A stretch of 64,000 nucleotides of DNA from JADKCL01 sp046329055. GTDB taxonomy: Bacteria; Bacteroidota; Bacteroidia; J057; JADKCL01. Positions 36,238 to 44,515 of the stretch are shown in pieces. The position numbers and the translations under genes were made by a program. The stretch lies in the NCBI GenBank assembly GCA_046329055.1, contig JAXLVK010000004.1, positions 43,198 to 107,197 of the forward strand, in the 5' to 3' direction. The notes below the pieces were generated by a model that had not been told where the DNA came from, did no database searches, and saw nothing but the letters and a program-made list of their open reading frames with translations. Numbering within the stretch: the first letter of the stretch is position 1; every line of letters begins with the position of its first letter.

Positions 36238-37935
36238 ATGAAGAAACACCTATTTCTCACACTGCTTTTGTGCTTAGCTGGCTTCGGGGCTTTCTCCCAA
36301 ATCTGGCAAAACAACCACGTGATCACCCACCTGCCTTACACGCCATGTGTGGGGTCCCCGGTCATGTTTTATGCCGTTGACACTTCTGGAAATTTCCAGC
36401 ACTCCTACCATTGGTGGAGTTTCGGTGACGGCGGCAGCTCCGGCTCCAACTCCCAGAATCCCTTCGCGACCCACATCTACAGTTCACCTGGAACCTATTG
36501 GGTAAATTTCGGCGCGTGGGATTCCGTTTCCATGCAGATGGACTCCGTGTATCTCCAGATCACGATCGACTCCATCTGTACCAACCACGACATGTTCTCC
36601 GGTGTCACTTATGATGACGTCAATGGCAACGGCGCCCAGGACGTAGGCGAGCCCAACCTTGGGAACCAGATCATCAACATCAACCCCGGCAACTTCTACA
36701 TGACCAGTGACTTGAATGGAAACTGGATGGTGAACCTGCCCACGGGCTCCTACACCTTCTCTTGTGTGCCTGCCACCTACCATCAGGTCACCGAGCCGAG
36801 CGGCAACAGCTACAGCCTCACCTCGGCTGGCAATGGCTCCGTGCATTCCGGCAACAACTTCGGCATTGCAGCCATCCCCGGCATGAACGACCTCCGTGTC
36901 TATTACTCGGCGATTCCTCCCGTGCCCGGCTTCACCCGCACCTACACGCTGCACTATGCGAATGTTGGCACCACCACGCAAAATGCCACCATCACCTTTG
37001 ACCACACACCCAGCCTCGTCTTCGTTGGCGCATCCAACAGCGGCACCCATGCGGGCAGCACCGTGACTTGGAGCATCCCCAACCTCGCTCCGGGCGCGTC
37101 GGGCATGGTTTCCTGCCAGCTCCAGATTCCGCAAAACATCCAAGTCGGCTCCAACGTGGGCTTCACCGCCACCATCAATCCGATTGTAGGTGACCAGGCT
37201 CCCGGGGACAACATGGACTCCCGCGACCACGTGGTGCTCTCCTCCTACGACCCCAATGACAAGTCCGTGGTGCCAGCAGGCCAAAACAACACCGGCGACA
37301 TCACGCCCGGCACCCGCCTGACCTACACCATTCGCTTCCAAAACACTGGCAACTTCTACGCAACCGACGTCATCCTGCATGACACCCTGGATGCCGACCT
37401 CGACCAAAGCACCCTCGAAGTCATCGGCGGCAGCCACCCCTTCACCTGGCACAATGACTTCGGCAAGGTCGCATTCGAGTTCCGCAACATCATGCTCCCC
37501 GACTCCAATACCAATGAGCCTGGCAGCCATGGCCACGTCACATACCGCATCAGCCACAAGGCTGGCTTGCCCCTGGGCACTGACATCACCAACACTGCCT
37601 ACATCTACTTCGATTTCAATGCGGCGATCGTGACCAACACCACGCTGAACACCCTCGCCAATGTGGTCGCCATCGATCCGTTCCACAAGGACATCCAAAT
37701 GTCCGTCGCCCCGAATCCCTTCCGTGGCGAGACCCTGATCCGCTTCAACAATCCGAGCTCCCTGACCCATCAAGTGACCCTGCGCGACGTGACTGGCCGC
37801 GTGGTGTTCCAGCGGGATGGCATCATGGGTGAGCAGGTGACCATCGATGGCGGCTCGCTGCCAGCTGGCATGTACCTTCTCTCCCTTGAAAATGCCAATG
37901 GTTTGATGGGCGTGAGCCGTCTGATCCGCGAGTAA
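36238..37935 (+). CDS. Secreted PKD/DUF11 protein with T9SS type A sorting tail
   Basis: 565 residues, signal peptide ending GAFSQ. A PKD domain (WWSFGDGGSSGSNSQNP...SSPGTYWVNF) is followed by an SdrD-B-like unit (GVTYDDVNGNGAQDVGEPNL), then DUF11/conserved-repeat modules (SSYDPNDKSVVPAGQ, LTYTIRFQNTGNFYATDV, NTAYIYFDFNAAIVTNTT), and a Por_Secre_tail (SVAPNPFRGETLIRFNN...GSLPAGMYLLSLENANG...SRLIRE). Exported through the T9SS and anchored or released outside the cell. A strong terminator follows, so it is a single-gene unit. Confidence 0.9.
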   Translation: MKKHLFLTLLLCLAGFGAFSQIWQNNHVITHLPYTPCVGSPVMFYAVDTSGNFQHSYHWWSFGDGGSSGSNSQNPFATHIYSSPGTYWVNFGAWDSVSMQMDSVYLQITIDSICTNHDMFSGVTYDDVNGNGAQDVGEPNLGNQIININPGNFYMTSDLNGNWMVNLPTGSYTFSCVPATYHQVTEPSGNSYSLTSAGNGSVHSGNNFGIAAIPGMNDLRVYYSAIPPVPGFTRTYTLHYANVGTTTQNATITFDHTPSLVFVGASNSGTHAGSTVTWSIPNLAPGASGMVSCQLQIPQNIQVGSNVGFTATINPIVGDQAPGDNMDSRDHVVLSSYDPNDKSVVPAGQNNTGDITPGTRLTYTIRFQNTGNFYATDVILHDTLDADLDQSTLEVIGGSHPFTWHNDFGKVAFEFRNIMLPDSNTNEPGSHGHVTYRISHKAGLPLGTDITNTAYIYFDFNAAIVTNTTLNTLANVVAIDPFHKDIQMSVAPNPFRGETLIRFNNPSSLTHQVTLRDVTGRVVFQRDGIMGEQVTIDGGSLPAGMYLLSLENANGLMGVSRLIRE

Positions 37936-37962
37936 CATTTGTCTTCATACGATTGAAAAGTG

Positions 37963-37997
37963 CGGCGCGGCTTCCACTCGGAGGCCGCGCCGTTTTT
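37963..37997 (+). terminator. Rho-independent terminator
   Basis: Stem 37963-37975 with 37980-37992 (one G-T pair), then TTTTT. Confidence 0.85.
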
Positions 37998-38154
37998 GTG
38001 CAAACATGCCGGATGTAGGGGCTGGATATCGCGCTTTTTGGAACGGAAATGGGTGCTTGTTGGAGCTGGAATTTGTGATCGTAAGTGGTTGAAATACAGG
38101 ACGTAAATTTGCGAAAAATCGCCTTCGTTCCTTGACACGAGATGTCAATGGCCA

Positions 38155-38466
38155 CGCGTATATTTAAGTATCAAGAATGAGAGAGAACTCGTCTGCGATC
38201 CTTGAAATTGAGGGGAAAATCAAAATAGTGAATAGCCGGAAATCACCCTCGGCTCCGACTCTGCCAACTTGTTTGTAGATCTGTATTGCGTTATCAAATT
38301 GCATGGGATCGCGTCGTCACCCCGCATCCCTTTTGGACCTTCCCCTCCCAACCCATCCATCCCGCTTGGCAAAAGCCGGCGGGACGAATATATACATCAA
38401 CCAACTTCACCAGCCACCGTGGGCGTCTGCATTGCAGCGCCCACGGTTTGGTATATTATGGCAGGA
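38155..38466. other. Gene-free gap with hairpin
   Basis: No supported coding frame between the T9SS cargo and the thioesterase. The only structure is the hairpin at 38416-38447. Confidence 0.45.
38416..38447 (-). terminator. Hairpin after the thioesterase gene
   Basis: ACCGTGGGCG (38416-38425) pairs with CGCCCACGGT (38438-38447); it lies 20 bases after the minus-strand stop. No clear U-tract. Confidence 0.5.
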
Positions 38467-38970
38467 TCAAGCAGGCTGCTTGGCGCCCACAAATTCCGAA
38501 AACCGCGCATCGAACGTCAATGCGGGCACCGGAGTGTGCACCTCGCCAAAGAGCCGCATCAGTTCCTCGGGATGCTCCTCGCTCTTGCCGGATGCCAAGC
38601 GGAAGTGGACGAAGTTGGCCCACATGAACGCCTTGACCTGGGTCTGATCGCGGTTCAGCATGCGCATCTCCACGGTGATGTCGCGCTTGCCGAAATGGAT
38701 CAACTGCGACTCGATCACCACCGACTCCATGAGCTTGGCAGGCTTGAAGTAGGCAATCTGCGTGCGACCGACCACCCAACCTTGCCCAGTCGTCATGGCG
38801 CGCTCGTAGATGTCCAATCCATAAACGCTGCGAATCTGATCCTCGCGGGCGTTCAGGAAGTAGTCGATGTAACGCGCATTGTTCAGGTGGTTGAATGGAT
38901 CGCAATCCTGAAACCTGATTGTGGCCTCGCTTTGGAGGATCCGGGGCAGTGCTGCTGTTTCAATCAACAT
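38467..38970 (-). CDS. Acyl-CoA thioesterase (4HBT, hot-dog fold)
   Basis: 167 residues. FQDCDPFNHLNNARYIDYFLNARED is the 4HBT signature (Asp/Asn nucleophile region, central helix; cited as residues about 20-44), followed by WVVGRTQIAYFKPAKL and VVIESQLIHFGKRDITVEMRML. Such enzymes hydrolyse acyl-CoA or acyl-ACP thioesters. A strong AAAGGAG ribosome-binding sequence 7 bases before the ATG stands out, since Bacteroidota genes usually lack one. The upstream gap contains the TetR palindrome, so expression probably responds to the TetR ligand, perhaps an acyl compound. Confidence 0.88.
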   Translation of the reverse strand: MLIETAALPRILQSEATIRFQDCDPFNHLNNARYIDYFLNAREDQIRSVYGLDIYERAMTTGQGWVVGRTQIAYFKPAKLMESVVIESQLIHFGKRDITVEMRMLNRDQTQVKAFMWANFVHFRLASGKSEEHPEELMRLFGEVHTPVPALTFDARFSEFVGAKQPA

Positions 38971-38994
38971 AACTTTACTCCTTTCTTAAATAAT

Positions 38995-39008
38995 AGACCG
39001 TTCGGTCT
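38995..39008. promoter_or_regulatory. TetR operator before the thioesterase gene
   Basis: AGACCG-TT-CGGTCT, identical to the palindrome in front of the tetR gene (39637-39650). It lies 25 bases upstream of the thioesterase ATG, in the expected promoter area. Confidence 0.8.
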
Positions 39009-39026
39009 GTGAATATTCAAAAAAAA

Positions 39027-39623
39027 TCACGCGGGCAAGTCACGCCGCATGTCTTGGGCGAGAGCGTCGAGCAGGCGGTTCAGCCGTTCCTCATCACCGG
39101 TCGCCTTGGCGAGGGCGAGGGCGCCTTCTATGCGGCTGTAAATCACCTCCGAGTACGCTCTGTAATCAATTTCTGGACGAATTTGGCCGTATTTTTGGCC
39201 TTTTTCTATGATGCGCTCCGTGGCTTCCAGCATCGTCTTCGCTGCGCGGGAAAGTAGCTTGGCCATGGCAGGAACGTCATCCAGGGAGTGTCCTGAATAG
39301 CTCAGAACTGGGCATCCGCCATCCACGACAGGCGCTGATAGGAAGGTTCGGTAGAAGTCCACGATCGCAAAAAGCTTGCTCATCGCATCTGGTTGCCCCT
39401 TGATGCGGATGGACAGCTCATCGAGAACCTTGTAGAAGGCAAATTCAAACGCTTCAGCGACAATCTCTTCTTTGCTCTTGAAATGCCCATAGACGCCTCC
39501 TTTGGCCAATCCCGTGGCTTTCAGGATGTCGCTCATCGAGGTGCCATGATAGCCCTTCCGGTTGAAAAGGCCGCTTGCCTTCTCAATGATGATGCGCCGT
39601 GTCCTGTCAGCTTTCGCTTCCAT
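39027..39623 (-). CDS. TetR/AcrR-family transcriptional regulator
   Basis: Start chosen at ATG 39623 (MEAKADRTRRIIIEKASGLF); the longer frame would read through its own operator. 198 residues. The N-terminal helix-turn-helix is classical: GYHGTSMSDILKATGLAKGGVYGHFKSKEEIV. The ligand domain holds the PVVDGGCPV segment common in TetR_C_11-type members. It is 56 bases upstream of the thioesterase gene on the same strand and shares its palindrome, suggesting it represses both and responds to a small lipophilic or acyl ligand. Confidence 0.92.
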   Translation of the reverse strand: MEAKADRTRRIIIEKASGLFNRKGYHGTSMSDILKATGLAKGGVYGHFKSKEEIVAEAFEFAFYKVLDELSIRIKGQPDAMSKLFAIVDFYRTFLSAPVVDGGCPVLSYSGHSLDDVPAMAKLLSRAAKTMLEATERIIEKGQKYGQIRPEIDYRAYSEVIYSRIEGALALAKATGDEERLNRLLDALAQDMRRDLPA

Positions 39624-39636
39624 ACTTGCAAATCTA

Positions 39637-39650
39637 AGACCGTTCGGTCT
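39637..39650. promoter_or_regulatory. TetR auto-operator
   Basis: AGACCG-TT-CGGTCT. On the minus strand a TAGATTTG -7 box (39629-39636) abuts it and ends 5 bases before ATG 39623, and TTG lies about 21 bases further upstream, so the operator sits between the -33 and -7 positions. Confidence 0.82.
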
Positions 39651-39822
39651 CAAATAGCAAGAGGTGCTAGAATTTTTCATGAAGGATCTAGAGCCGGTAG
39701 CCTGTGGGCTTCCTCAGCGAATTTGGCCGCAGTTCGCTTTTGGATTTCCCCCTTGGATTGACTATCCTTGTTTTGGGGCGAATGGGTCGAAGGGCATTGA
39801 TACCAACTATGGAAATTGAACT

Positions 39823-40482
39823 ATGAAGCGGTTCTGGATCTTTGCGGGGATTCTTGTGTTGACCATGCTGGTCCTGTTCTTCGTGGGACAGGCGCTGCAC
39901 CTGCCGTTTTTGGAGGAAAATCCCGATTACTGGCTCGGTCAAGAAAAGTGGGTCGCTGGTATGGCAGGAATGGGGCTCCTCGTCGCCGATGTGGTGGCAC
40001 CCGTCCCCAGCAGCATCATCATGTTTGCCAATGGCGTCCTTTTCGGGGTGATCCTGGGTAGTTTGCTGTCAATTGTTGGCGGATTGGGTGCGTCATTGAC
40101 GGGGTATTGGATCGGTACGCGGGGGGAGGCCGCCGGCCGCAGGTGGATGGGGGATGAGGCCTTGCGCCGCGCAAAGGTCTTTTTTGAACGCCATGGCATG
40201 GTGGCTGTGGTGGTTTCCCGCCCCATTCCCATTCTTGCCGAGGCCATTGGGATCATTGCCGGATTGTCCGGGATGAGTCTGAAGCGGGTGATTCTTGGCT
40301 CTTTACTAGGCTTGCTGCCCGCCGCCGTGCTTTATGCCATCGCCGGAGCCTACGCCGTGGACTTCAATACCAGCCTCTTACGCCTTCCTAGCCGTGTTGG
40401 TCATGGCTCCCATTGTCTGGGCCATCGGCAAGTTCATTTTGCGCAGCGGCAGGAGCCCAAAAGCATGGGGACCAGCGCATGA
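39823..40482 (+). CDS. VTT-domain (TVP38/DedA-like) membrane protein, apparent C-terminal frameshift
   Basis: 219 residues in this frame. N-terminal helix, then the VTT domain: VADVVAPVPSSIIMFANGVLFG, GASLTGYWIGTRGE, VVVSRPIPILAEAIGIIAGLSGM (cited by parts). After AVDFNTS the frame becomes hydrophilic (RLPSRVGHGSHCLGH), while the +1 frame from about 40371 gives a proper last helix YAFLAVLVMAPIVWAIGKFIL and ends at 40540. Deleting one T near 40375-40380 restores a typical C-terminus. The observed frame does end in ATGA overlapping the next start, so it may be translated as is. Likely involved in lipid or polyprenol transport in the inner membrane. Confidence 0.82.
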   Translation: MKRFWIFAGILVLTMLVLFFVGQALHLPFLEENPDYWLGQEKWVAGMAGMGLLVADVVAPVPSSIIMFANGVLFGVILGSLLSIVGGLGASLTGYWIGTRGEAAGRRWMGDEALRRAKVFFERHGMVAVVVSRPIPILAEAIGIIAGLSGMSLKRVILGSLLGLLPAAVLYAIAGAYAVDFNTSLLRLPSRVGHGSHCLGHRQVHFAQRQEPKSMGTSA

Positions 40483-41681
40483 GAGGTGCAAGTTCTCTCG
40501 ACAATCTGCCGATGAATGGACATTTGAATCGATTTTCTGAGGGCGCATGGGGCTTTAGGATGTTGGCTCTTGTATTCCTGCTGACCGCGATGGTCACGGT
40601 AACTCAGGCGCAATCCAGTATTGCAGCCAATCCTGATAGCAAAGTTGCAGACACCATCACCAAGCCACCCAAAAAGGTGCGTAAAGTCGGCGTCCTTCCT
40701 GTCCCTGCGATCGGGTTTGCGCCCGAGACCAGGCTGTATTTTGGTGCGGTTGCCTTGTTCACATTGCGGTTTTGGCAGGATGATTCCCTCACGCGACTCT
40801 CAAGCGCCAAGGTCGAGGTGAATTATACCCTGAACAAGCAACTCATCGCTGAGACAGGATGGAATCTGTTCACGCGAGGAAACAAGACAGCAATCGATGG
40901 CCTCGTGGGCTTCCGAAAATTTCCCGAAAACTATTGGGGAATCGGTGCGGCGACGTCCAAGGACGATGTGGAACGCGTGGACATGACCCGGTTGGAAATG
41001 GAGGCGCGCGGGCTGCGAATGTTGCGCAATAATCTCTACCTCGGCCTGCGACTGAAATTACAGAATGTATTCCGGGTGGTTGCTGATTCTGGAGGATTGA
41101 TCGAGACCTTGCAGCCGCCGGGATACGATGGTGGGCTGTCCTTGGGAGTCGGGCCGGCATTTTCTTGGGACACGCGGGACAATCCCTTGAATGCAAAAAA
41201 GGGCGGCTATTTGGCAGTGAGCAGCCTCGGATTTGGCAGGTTCATCGGCAGCGATTTCGCCTTCACCCGCACGGAAGTGGATGCCCGCAAATACCTGCGC
41301 ACATGGCCGCGTCACGTGCTGGCATTGCAGGGGTACGCGCTCCTGCAGACGGGCGCCCCGCCCCTGCGATTGCTCGGCTTGATGGGCAGCGACCGGGAAA
41401 TGCGCGGCTACTATCAGGGGCGCTACCGTGAGCAAAATTATGCCGCCGTCCAAGCCGAATACCGCATGCCGATTTGGTGGCGCTTCGGCCTAGCCGCTTG
41501 GATCGGGGCAGGGGAGGTCTGGAACTGGAATGCACCCTACAAAATGGAGCGCTTCAAATACACCGCCGGCGGCGGCCTGCGCTTCCTCATGGACAAGAAA
41601 GACAATGTGAACCTGCGCCTCGATTTCGGCGTTGGGAATGGCACGACAGGGTTTTATGTGGCGTTTGGGGAGGCGTTTTGA
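40479..41681 (+). CDS. Omp85/BamA-like outer membrane beta-barrel protein
   Basis: The ATG at 40479 overlaps the VTT stop; starts at 40512 and 40560 are alternatives, the last giving the signal peptide core MLALVFLLTAMVTVTQAQ directly. The mature part is an antiparallel barrel of amphipathic strands (AETGWNLFTRGNKTAIDG, GPAFSWDTRDNPLNAKKGGYL, GYYQGRYREQNYAAVQAEYR, YTAGGGLRFLMDKKDNVNLRL) and ends in a phenylalanine, as barrels recognised by BAM do. The RGYYQGRYRE-type segment corresponds to the L6 loop region of Omp85 proteins. POTRA domains are absent, so this resembles the short FplA/BamA-like surface antigen (D15) proteins. Function unknown. Confidence 0.82.
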   Translation: MRGASSLDNLPMNGHLNRFSEGAWGFRMLALVFLLTAMVTVTQAQSSIAANPDSKVADTITKPPKKVRKVGVLPVPAIGFAPETRLYFGAVALFTLRFWQDDSLTRLSSAKVEVNYTLNKQLIAETGWNLFTRGNKTAIDGLVGFRKFPENYWGIGAATSKDDVERVDMTRLEMEARGLRMLRNNLYLGLRLKLQNVFRVVADSGGLIETLQPPGYDGGLSLGVGPAFSWDTRDNPLNAKKGGYLAVSSLGFGRFIGSDFAFTRTEVDARKYLRTWPRHVLALQGYALLQTGAPPLRLLGLMGSDREMRGYYQGRYREQNYAAVQAEYRMPIWWRFGLAAWIGAGEVWNWNAPYKMERFKYTAGGGLRFLMDKKDNVNLRLDFGVGNGTTGFYVAFGEAF

Positions 41682-41686
41682 GGCAC

Positions 41687-41803
41687 GTCATCCTGAGCCG
41701 CAGGCGAAGGATCTAGCTCGAAACATTGGCAAATACCGTTTGACAACACGACGGTTGCCATTCGAGCGAGATCCCTCGGCCTATTCTGGCCCACAGGATG
41801 ACA
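41687..41803. repeat. GTCATCCTGA-type intergenic inverted repeat
   Basis: Outer arms GTCATCCT (41687-41694) and AGGATGAC (41795-41802) plus inner arms GGATCTAGCTCGAA and TTCGAGCGAGATCC (one mismatch) form a large hairpin. This family occurs in many bacteria between genes. Confidence 0.65.
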
Positions 41804-41837
41804 CAGTGGAAAGCAGGGAAATCATACAGCATGCCTC

Positions 41838-42608
41838 CTACCGCGCGAGTGGTGATATTGCCGAGATGATTCTGCATTTATCGCATTTGAAATCATAGTG
41901 ACCCGGAGATTCTCTCACCCAATGCCAGCCATTCCCGCATCCTGGGCAGGGGCGATCTGAATCGTCCCCTTTGTATTTGGAGTAATTGTAGAGATAGCAA
42001 TAGGTGGGCATGCCGCTCAATTCCTCGATTTTCCTGCAAATCTCCCTTCCCTGTTTGGTCAGTTGTGAATCGAGGTGTTGCATCTGACGAAGTGCCCATC
42101 GTTCGCCCACTTCGCAATTCATTTGCAGGCGGTCACAGGCAGTATAGTTTGATTCCCAACTCAAAATCGGCATGTAGCCATGATCATAATAAATCGGAAG
42201 CCGATACAATGGGACCGGCCTGTCACAAGAGCAGCAACGAATGGGAGAGTGAATCGTCAAGAAGTCGGTGATCAGGAGATACCCCGTGGGATTCGAGCAA
42301 TTGCAGGTATCCTCCGAATCAACTCCGTCCTTGCCCAAAGTCTGGATCTTCAAATTGGACCCGCAGAGCTTTTCAAGCTTCTCTGTTTGCTTATTCACGT
42401 AGTAATTGTTGTACCGTGGACCAAGCGAATCCGCCTCATGGGTAAATGGTAGGCAAACCATTCGGTTGCCTACCATGTATTGCGACTCGATCCGGCCGAG
42501 CTTCTGTCCGCTGCCCCGATAGAAGCCAATCAACAGGTCAAATGTCTCCCAAACCTCCTGACGGTCAGCATTGGTAAGGTTCTCGATTGAAATTTCTTGA
42601 ACGTACAT
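41838..42608 (-). CDS. DUF2310-like zinc-ribbon protein
   Basis: 256 residues from ATG 42608; a TTG at 42623 would overlap the upstream stop. The C-terminus has a Cys4 zinc ribbon CPGCGNGWHW...CDKCR, a second CxC...CCSCD cluster lies in the middle (about residues 100-130), and the overall layout matches DUF2310 zinc-ribbon proteins as far as I can judge. Function of that family is not established. It follows the 162-residue gene by 11 bases on the same strand, so the two are likely one operon. Confidence 0.7.
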   Translation of the reverse strand: MYVQEISIENLTNADRQEVWETFDLLIGFYRGSGQKLGRIESQYMVGNRMVCLPFTHEADSLGPRYNNYYVNKQTEKLEKLCGSNLKIQTLGKDGVDSEDTCNCSNPTGYLLITDFLTIHSPIRCCSCDRPVPLYRLPIYYDHGYMPILSWESNYTACDRLQMNCEVGERWALRQMQHLDSQLTKQGREICRKIEELSGMPTYCYLYNYSKYKGDDSDRPCPGCGNGWHWVRESPGHYDFKCDKCRIISAISPLAR

Positions 42609-42619
42609 GGCGATTGAAT

Positions 42620-43108
42620 TCAAGTCCCCCGAGTTGGAATCCGATACAAATCCATCGCCAACCTCAGCGACTCCGTCAAATCCCAGATCCTATCCAAAAA
42701 CGGCCGCAGCGAATCCGTAGGGTTCACGATGAAATAATCGATATGGAACTTCAAAGTCTGCCCCAATTGCACCCCTCCCGGCCCACTCGGGGGCAAGGCA
42801 AATGGGCGCAACTGAATCACATTCCCAGCCCGAGCCTGATCCCGGATAAACCAAGCCAGAAACTCCAATGAGATCAAACTCGCCGGAGTCCCATCTAGCC
42901 TGAACTCAAATTGCAGCATCGACTCGTCCTTCAAGCCACCCTGCGTTCGCAACAATGTCCCCACAGGCAGATGCCCCATCGCCACACTCCGCACGTCCGC
43001 ATCCCCGAGCCCGTCGAGGTTGTCAATGCCGCTGCAGACATCCTCGATTCCCTTCAGGCTGCTGAGGGTTTCGTGAAGGCGTTCGATTTCGGGTGGGTAG
43101 CCGCTCAT
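42620..43108 (-). CDS. Hypothetical protein, operon partner of the zinc-ribbon protein
   Basis: 162 residues, no signal peptide. The N-terminus is leucine-rich helical (PPEIERLHETLSSLKGIEDV), the centre and C-terminus beta-rich and hydrophobic. No family recognised. Together with the downstream DUF2310-like protein it forms a two-gene unit. Pairs of such small cytoplasmic proteins are sometimes immunity proteins of polymorphic toxins, but no toxin is visible nearby, so this is a guess. Confidence 0.65.
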   Translation of the reverse strand: MSGYPPEIERLHETLSSLKGIEDVCSGIDNLDGLGDADVRSVAMGHLPVGTLLRTQGGLKDESMLQFEFRLDGTPASLISLEFLAWFIRDQARAGNVIQLRPFALPPSGPGGVQLGQTLKFHIDYFIVNPTDSLRPFLDRIWDLTESLRLAMDLYRIPTRGT

Positions 43109-43223
43109 GGGTTCTGTTTTTTCGTGGTTGATGTGACTGGGATTTGTGAATTGCTGAACAAATAATCGATCTTTTCGTACTGGTATTTGGTAAATAAGTT
43201 TTTCACAAAATTTTTATTTTCTT

Positions 43224-43340
43224 ATGGCAAAATCAAGTACTCCTCCAAATGGTCCAAGCACAACCGGAAACAAATCCGGTGGCGGACGTGGTAACAATCC
43301 ACCGAAACCCTCACCTCCACCTTCTCCAAAGACGAAGTAA
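43224..43340 (+). CDS. Small basic Gly/Pro-rich protein, 38 aa
   Basis: A short frame from ATG 43224 encodes 38 residues with a MAKSSTPPNGP start, a TGNKSGGGRGNNPPK centre and a PSPPPSPKTK end. It is followed after 22 bases by a perfect terminator (43363-43386), and the composition matches short basic Gly/Arg/Pro proteins that I recall as conserved hypotheticals in Bacteroidota. Probably a real but unstructured, possibly nucleic-acid-binding peptide. Confidence 0.55.
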   Translation: MAKSSTPPNGPSTTGNKSGGGRGNNPPKPSPPPSPKTK

Positions 43341-43362
43341 GTGGTGAATTTTTGGAATCAAG

Positions 43363-43386
43363 AAAGGCGACCCCAAGGTCGCCTTT
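43363..43386. terminator. Bidirectional terminator
   Basis: AAAGGCGACC (43363-43372) pairs with GGTCGCCTTT (43377-43386), loop CCAA. It lies between the small plus-strand gene and the minus-strand sucD. Confidence 0.85.
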
Positions 43387-43410
43387 CCACTATTTCTTCA
43401 AGTCAAAGCC

Positions 43411-44304
43411 TCAAGCCCCAACCCTAGCCTTCCATTCCTTCAGCGCCTGTGCCATCGTGACGCCGATGTCCGCGGGGCTTTCCACCACGTGGATGCCGGC
43501 GGCTGCCATGGCTTCCATCTTGGCGGCTGCGGTGCCTTTGCCGCCGCTGATGATCGCACCGGCGTGGCCCATGCGGCGTCCGGGAGGCGCGGTCTGACCG
43601 GCGATGAAACCCACAACGGGCTTCTTCGCATTGGCTTTGATCCACTCGGCTGCAATCTCTTCGTTGCTGCCGCCGATCTCGCCGATCATGATGATGCCCT
43701 CGGTTCCGGGATCCTCATTGAAGAGCTTGATGATGTCGATGTGGGGGCTGCCGATGATCGGGTCGCCGCCGATGCCCACGCAGGTGCTCTGACCGAGTCC
43801 TTGCTTGGTGACTTGGTCCACTGCCTCGTAGGTCAGGGTGCCGGAGCGGCTGATGATGCCGATGGTGCCGGGGCGGTGGATGAAGCCGGGCATGATGCCC
43901 ACTTTGCATTCGCCGGGGGTGATCACGCCGGGGCAGTTCGGGCCGATCATGCGCACGCCACGGTCGTCGATGTACTTCTTGGCGTAGATCATGTCACGGG
44001 TGGGAATGCCTTCCGTGATGGTGATGATGAGTTCCACGCCTGCGTCGGCGGCTTCCATGATCGCGTCAGCGGCGAAGCGCGGAGGCACGAAGATGATGGA
44101 GACATTGGCGCCGGTGGCGTCAACGGCATCTTGCATGGTGTTAAAGACTGGGCGACCGAGGTGCATCTCTCCACCTTTGCCGGGGGTGATGCCGCCGACC
44201 ACGTTGGTGCCGTACTCGATCATCTGCTCAGCGTGGAAGGAGCCCTCCTTGCCGGTGAATCCCTGCACCACGATGCGCGACTGCTTATTGACGAGAATAC
44301 TCAT
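43411..44304 (-). CDS. sucD: Succinate-CoA ligase, alpha subunit
   Basis: 297 residues from ATG 44304 (MSILVNKQSRIVVQGFTGKEG); an upstream frame would add implausible residues. CoA-binding Rossmann domain (VVGGITPGKGG), then the ligase domain with GPNCPGVITPGECKVGIMPG, SRSGTLTYEAV, CVGIGGDPI and the phosphohistidine loop GHAGAIISGGKGTAAAK, all diagnostic. Makes succinate plus ATP or GTP from succinyl-CoA in the TCA cycle, together with the beta subunit SucC, which is not in this window. Confidence 0.97.
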   Translation of the reverse strand: MSILVNKQSRIVVQGFTGKEGSFHAEQMIEYGTNVVGGITPGKGGEMHLGRPVFNTMQDAVDATGANVSIIFVPPRFAADAIMEAADAGVELIITITEGIPTRDMIYAKKYIDDRGVRMIGPNCPGVITPGECKVGIMPGFIHRPGTIGIISRSGTLTYEAVDQVTKQGLGQSTCVGIGGDPIIGSPHIDIIKLFNEDPGTEGIIMIGEIGGSNEEIAAEWIKANAKKPVVGFIAGQTAPPGRRMGHAGAIISGGKGTAAAKMEAMAAAGIHVVESPADIGVTMAQALKEWKARVGA

Positions 44305-44374
44305 TTTCCGTATCGAATTGGTTTCAGAAACGGCCCCAGAGCCGAATCGCTGGCGAAAATAGTCAAAGAAATTA

Positions 44375-44452
44375 AGAATGAACAATGAATAATGAACAAT
44401 GAGGGAGCGCCCGACTGTTACCCTCGGAGCTTCATTATTCATTGTTCATTCT
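44375..44452. repeat. Perfect 22-bp inverted repeat (AATGAACAATGAATAATG type)
   Basis: Arms 44375-44396 and 44431-44452 are perfectly complementary around a 34-base loop; with one mismatch the pairing extends outward. It is placed between the divergent sucD and lgt genes. Such sequences recur between genes in Bacteroidota. Confidence 0.8.
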
Positions 44453-44515
44453 GAATTATTAATTGAGGTCGAACTTCGCGTTCTTTGCCTCGAATCACCG
44501 AAAAGACCCAAGTGC

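Noticed and set aside
36484..37938. Long minus-strand frame opposite the PKD/T9SS cargo gene
   Set aside because: Shadow of the GC-rich coding strand; no motif, no start region.
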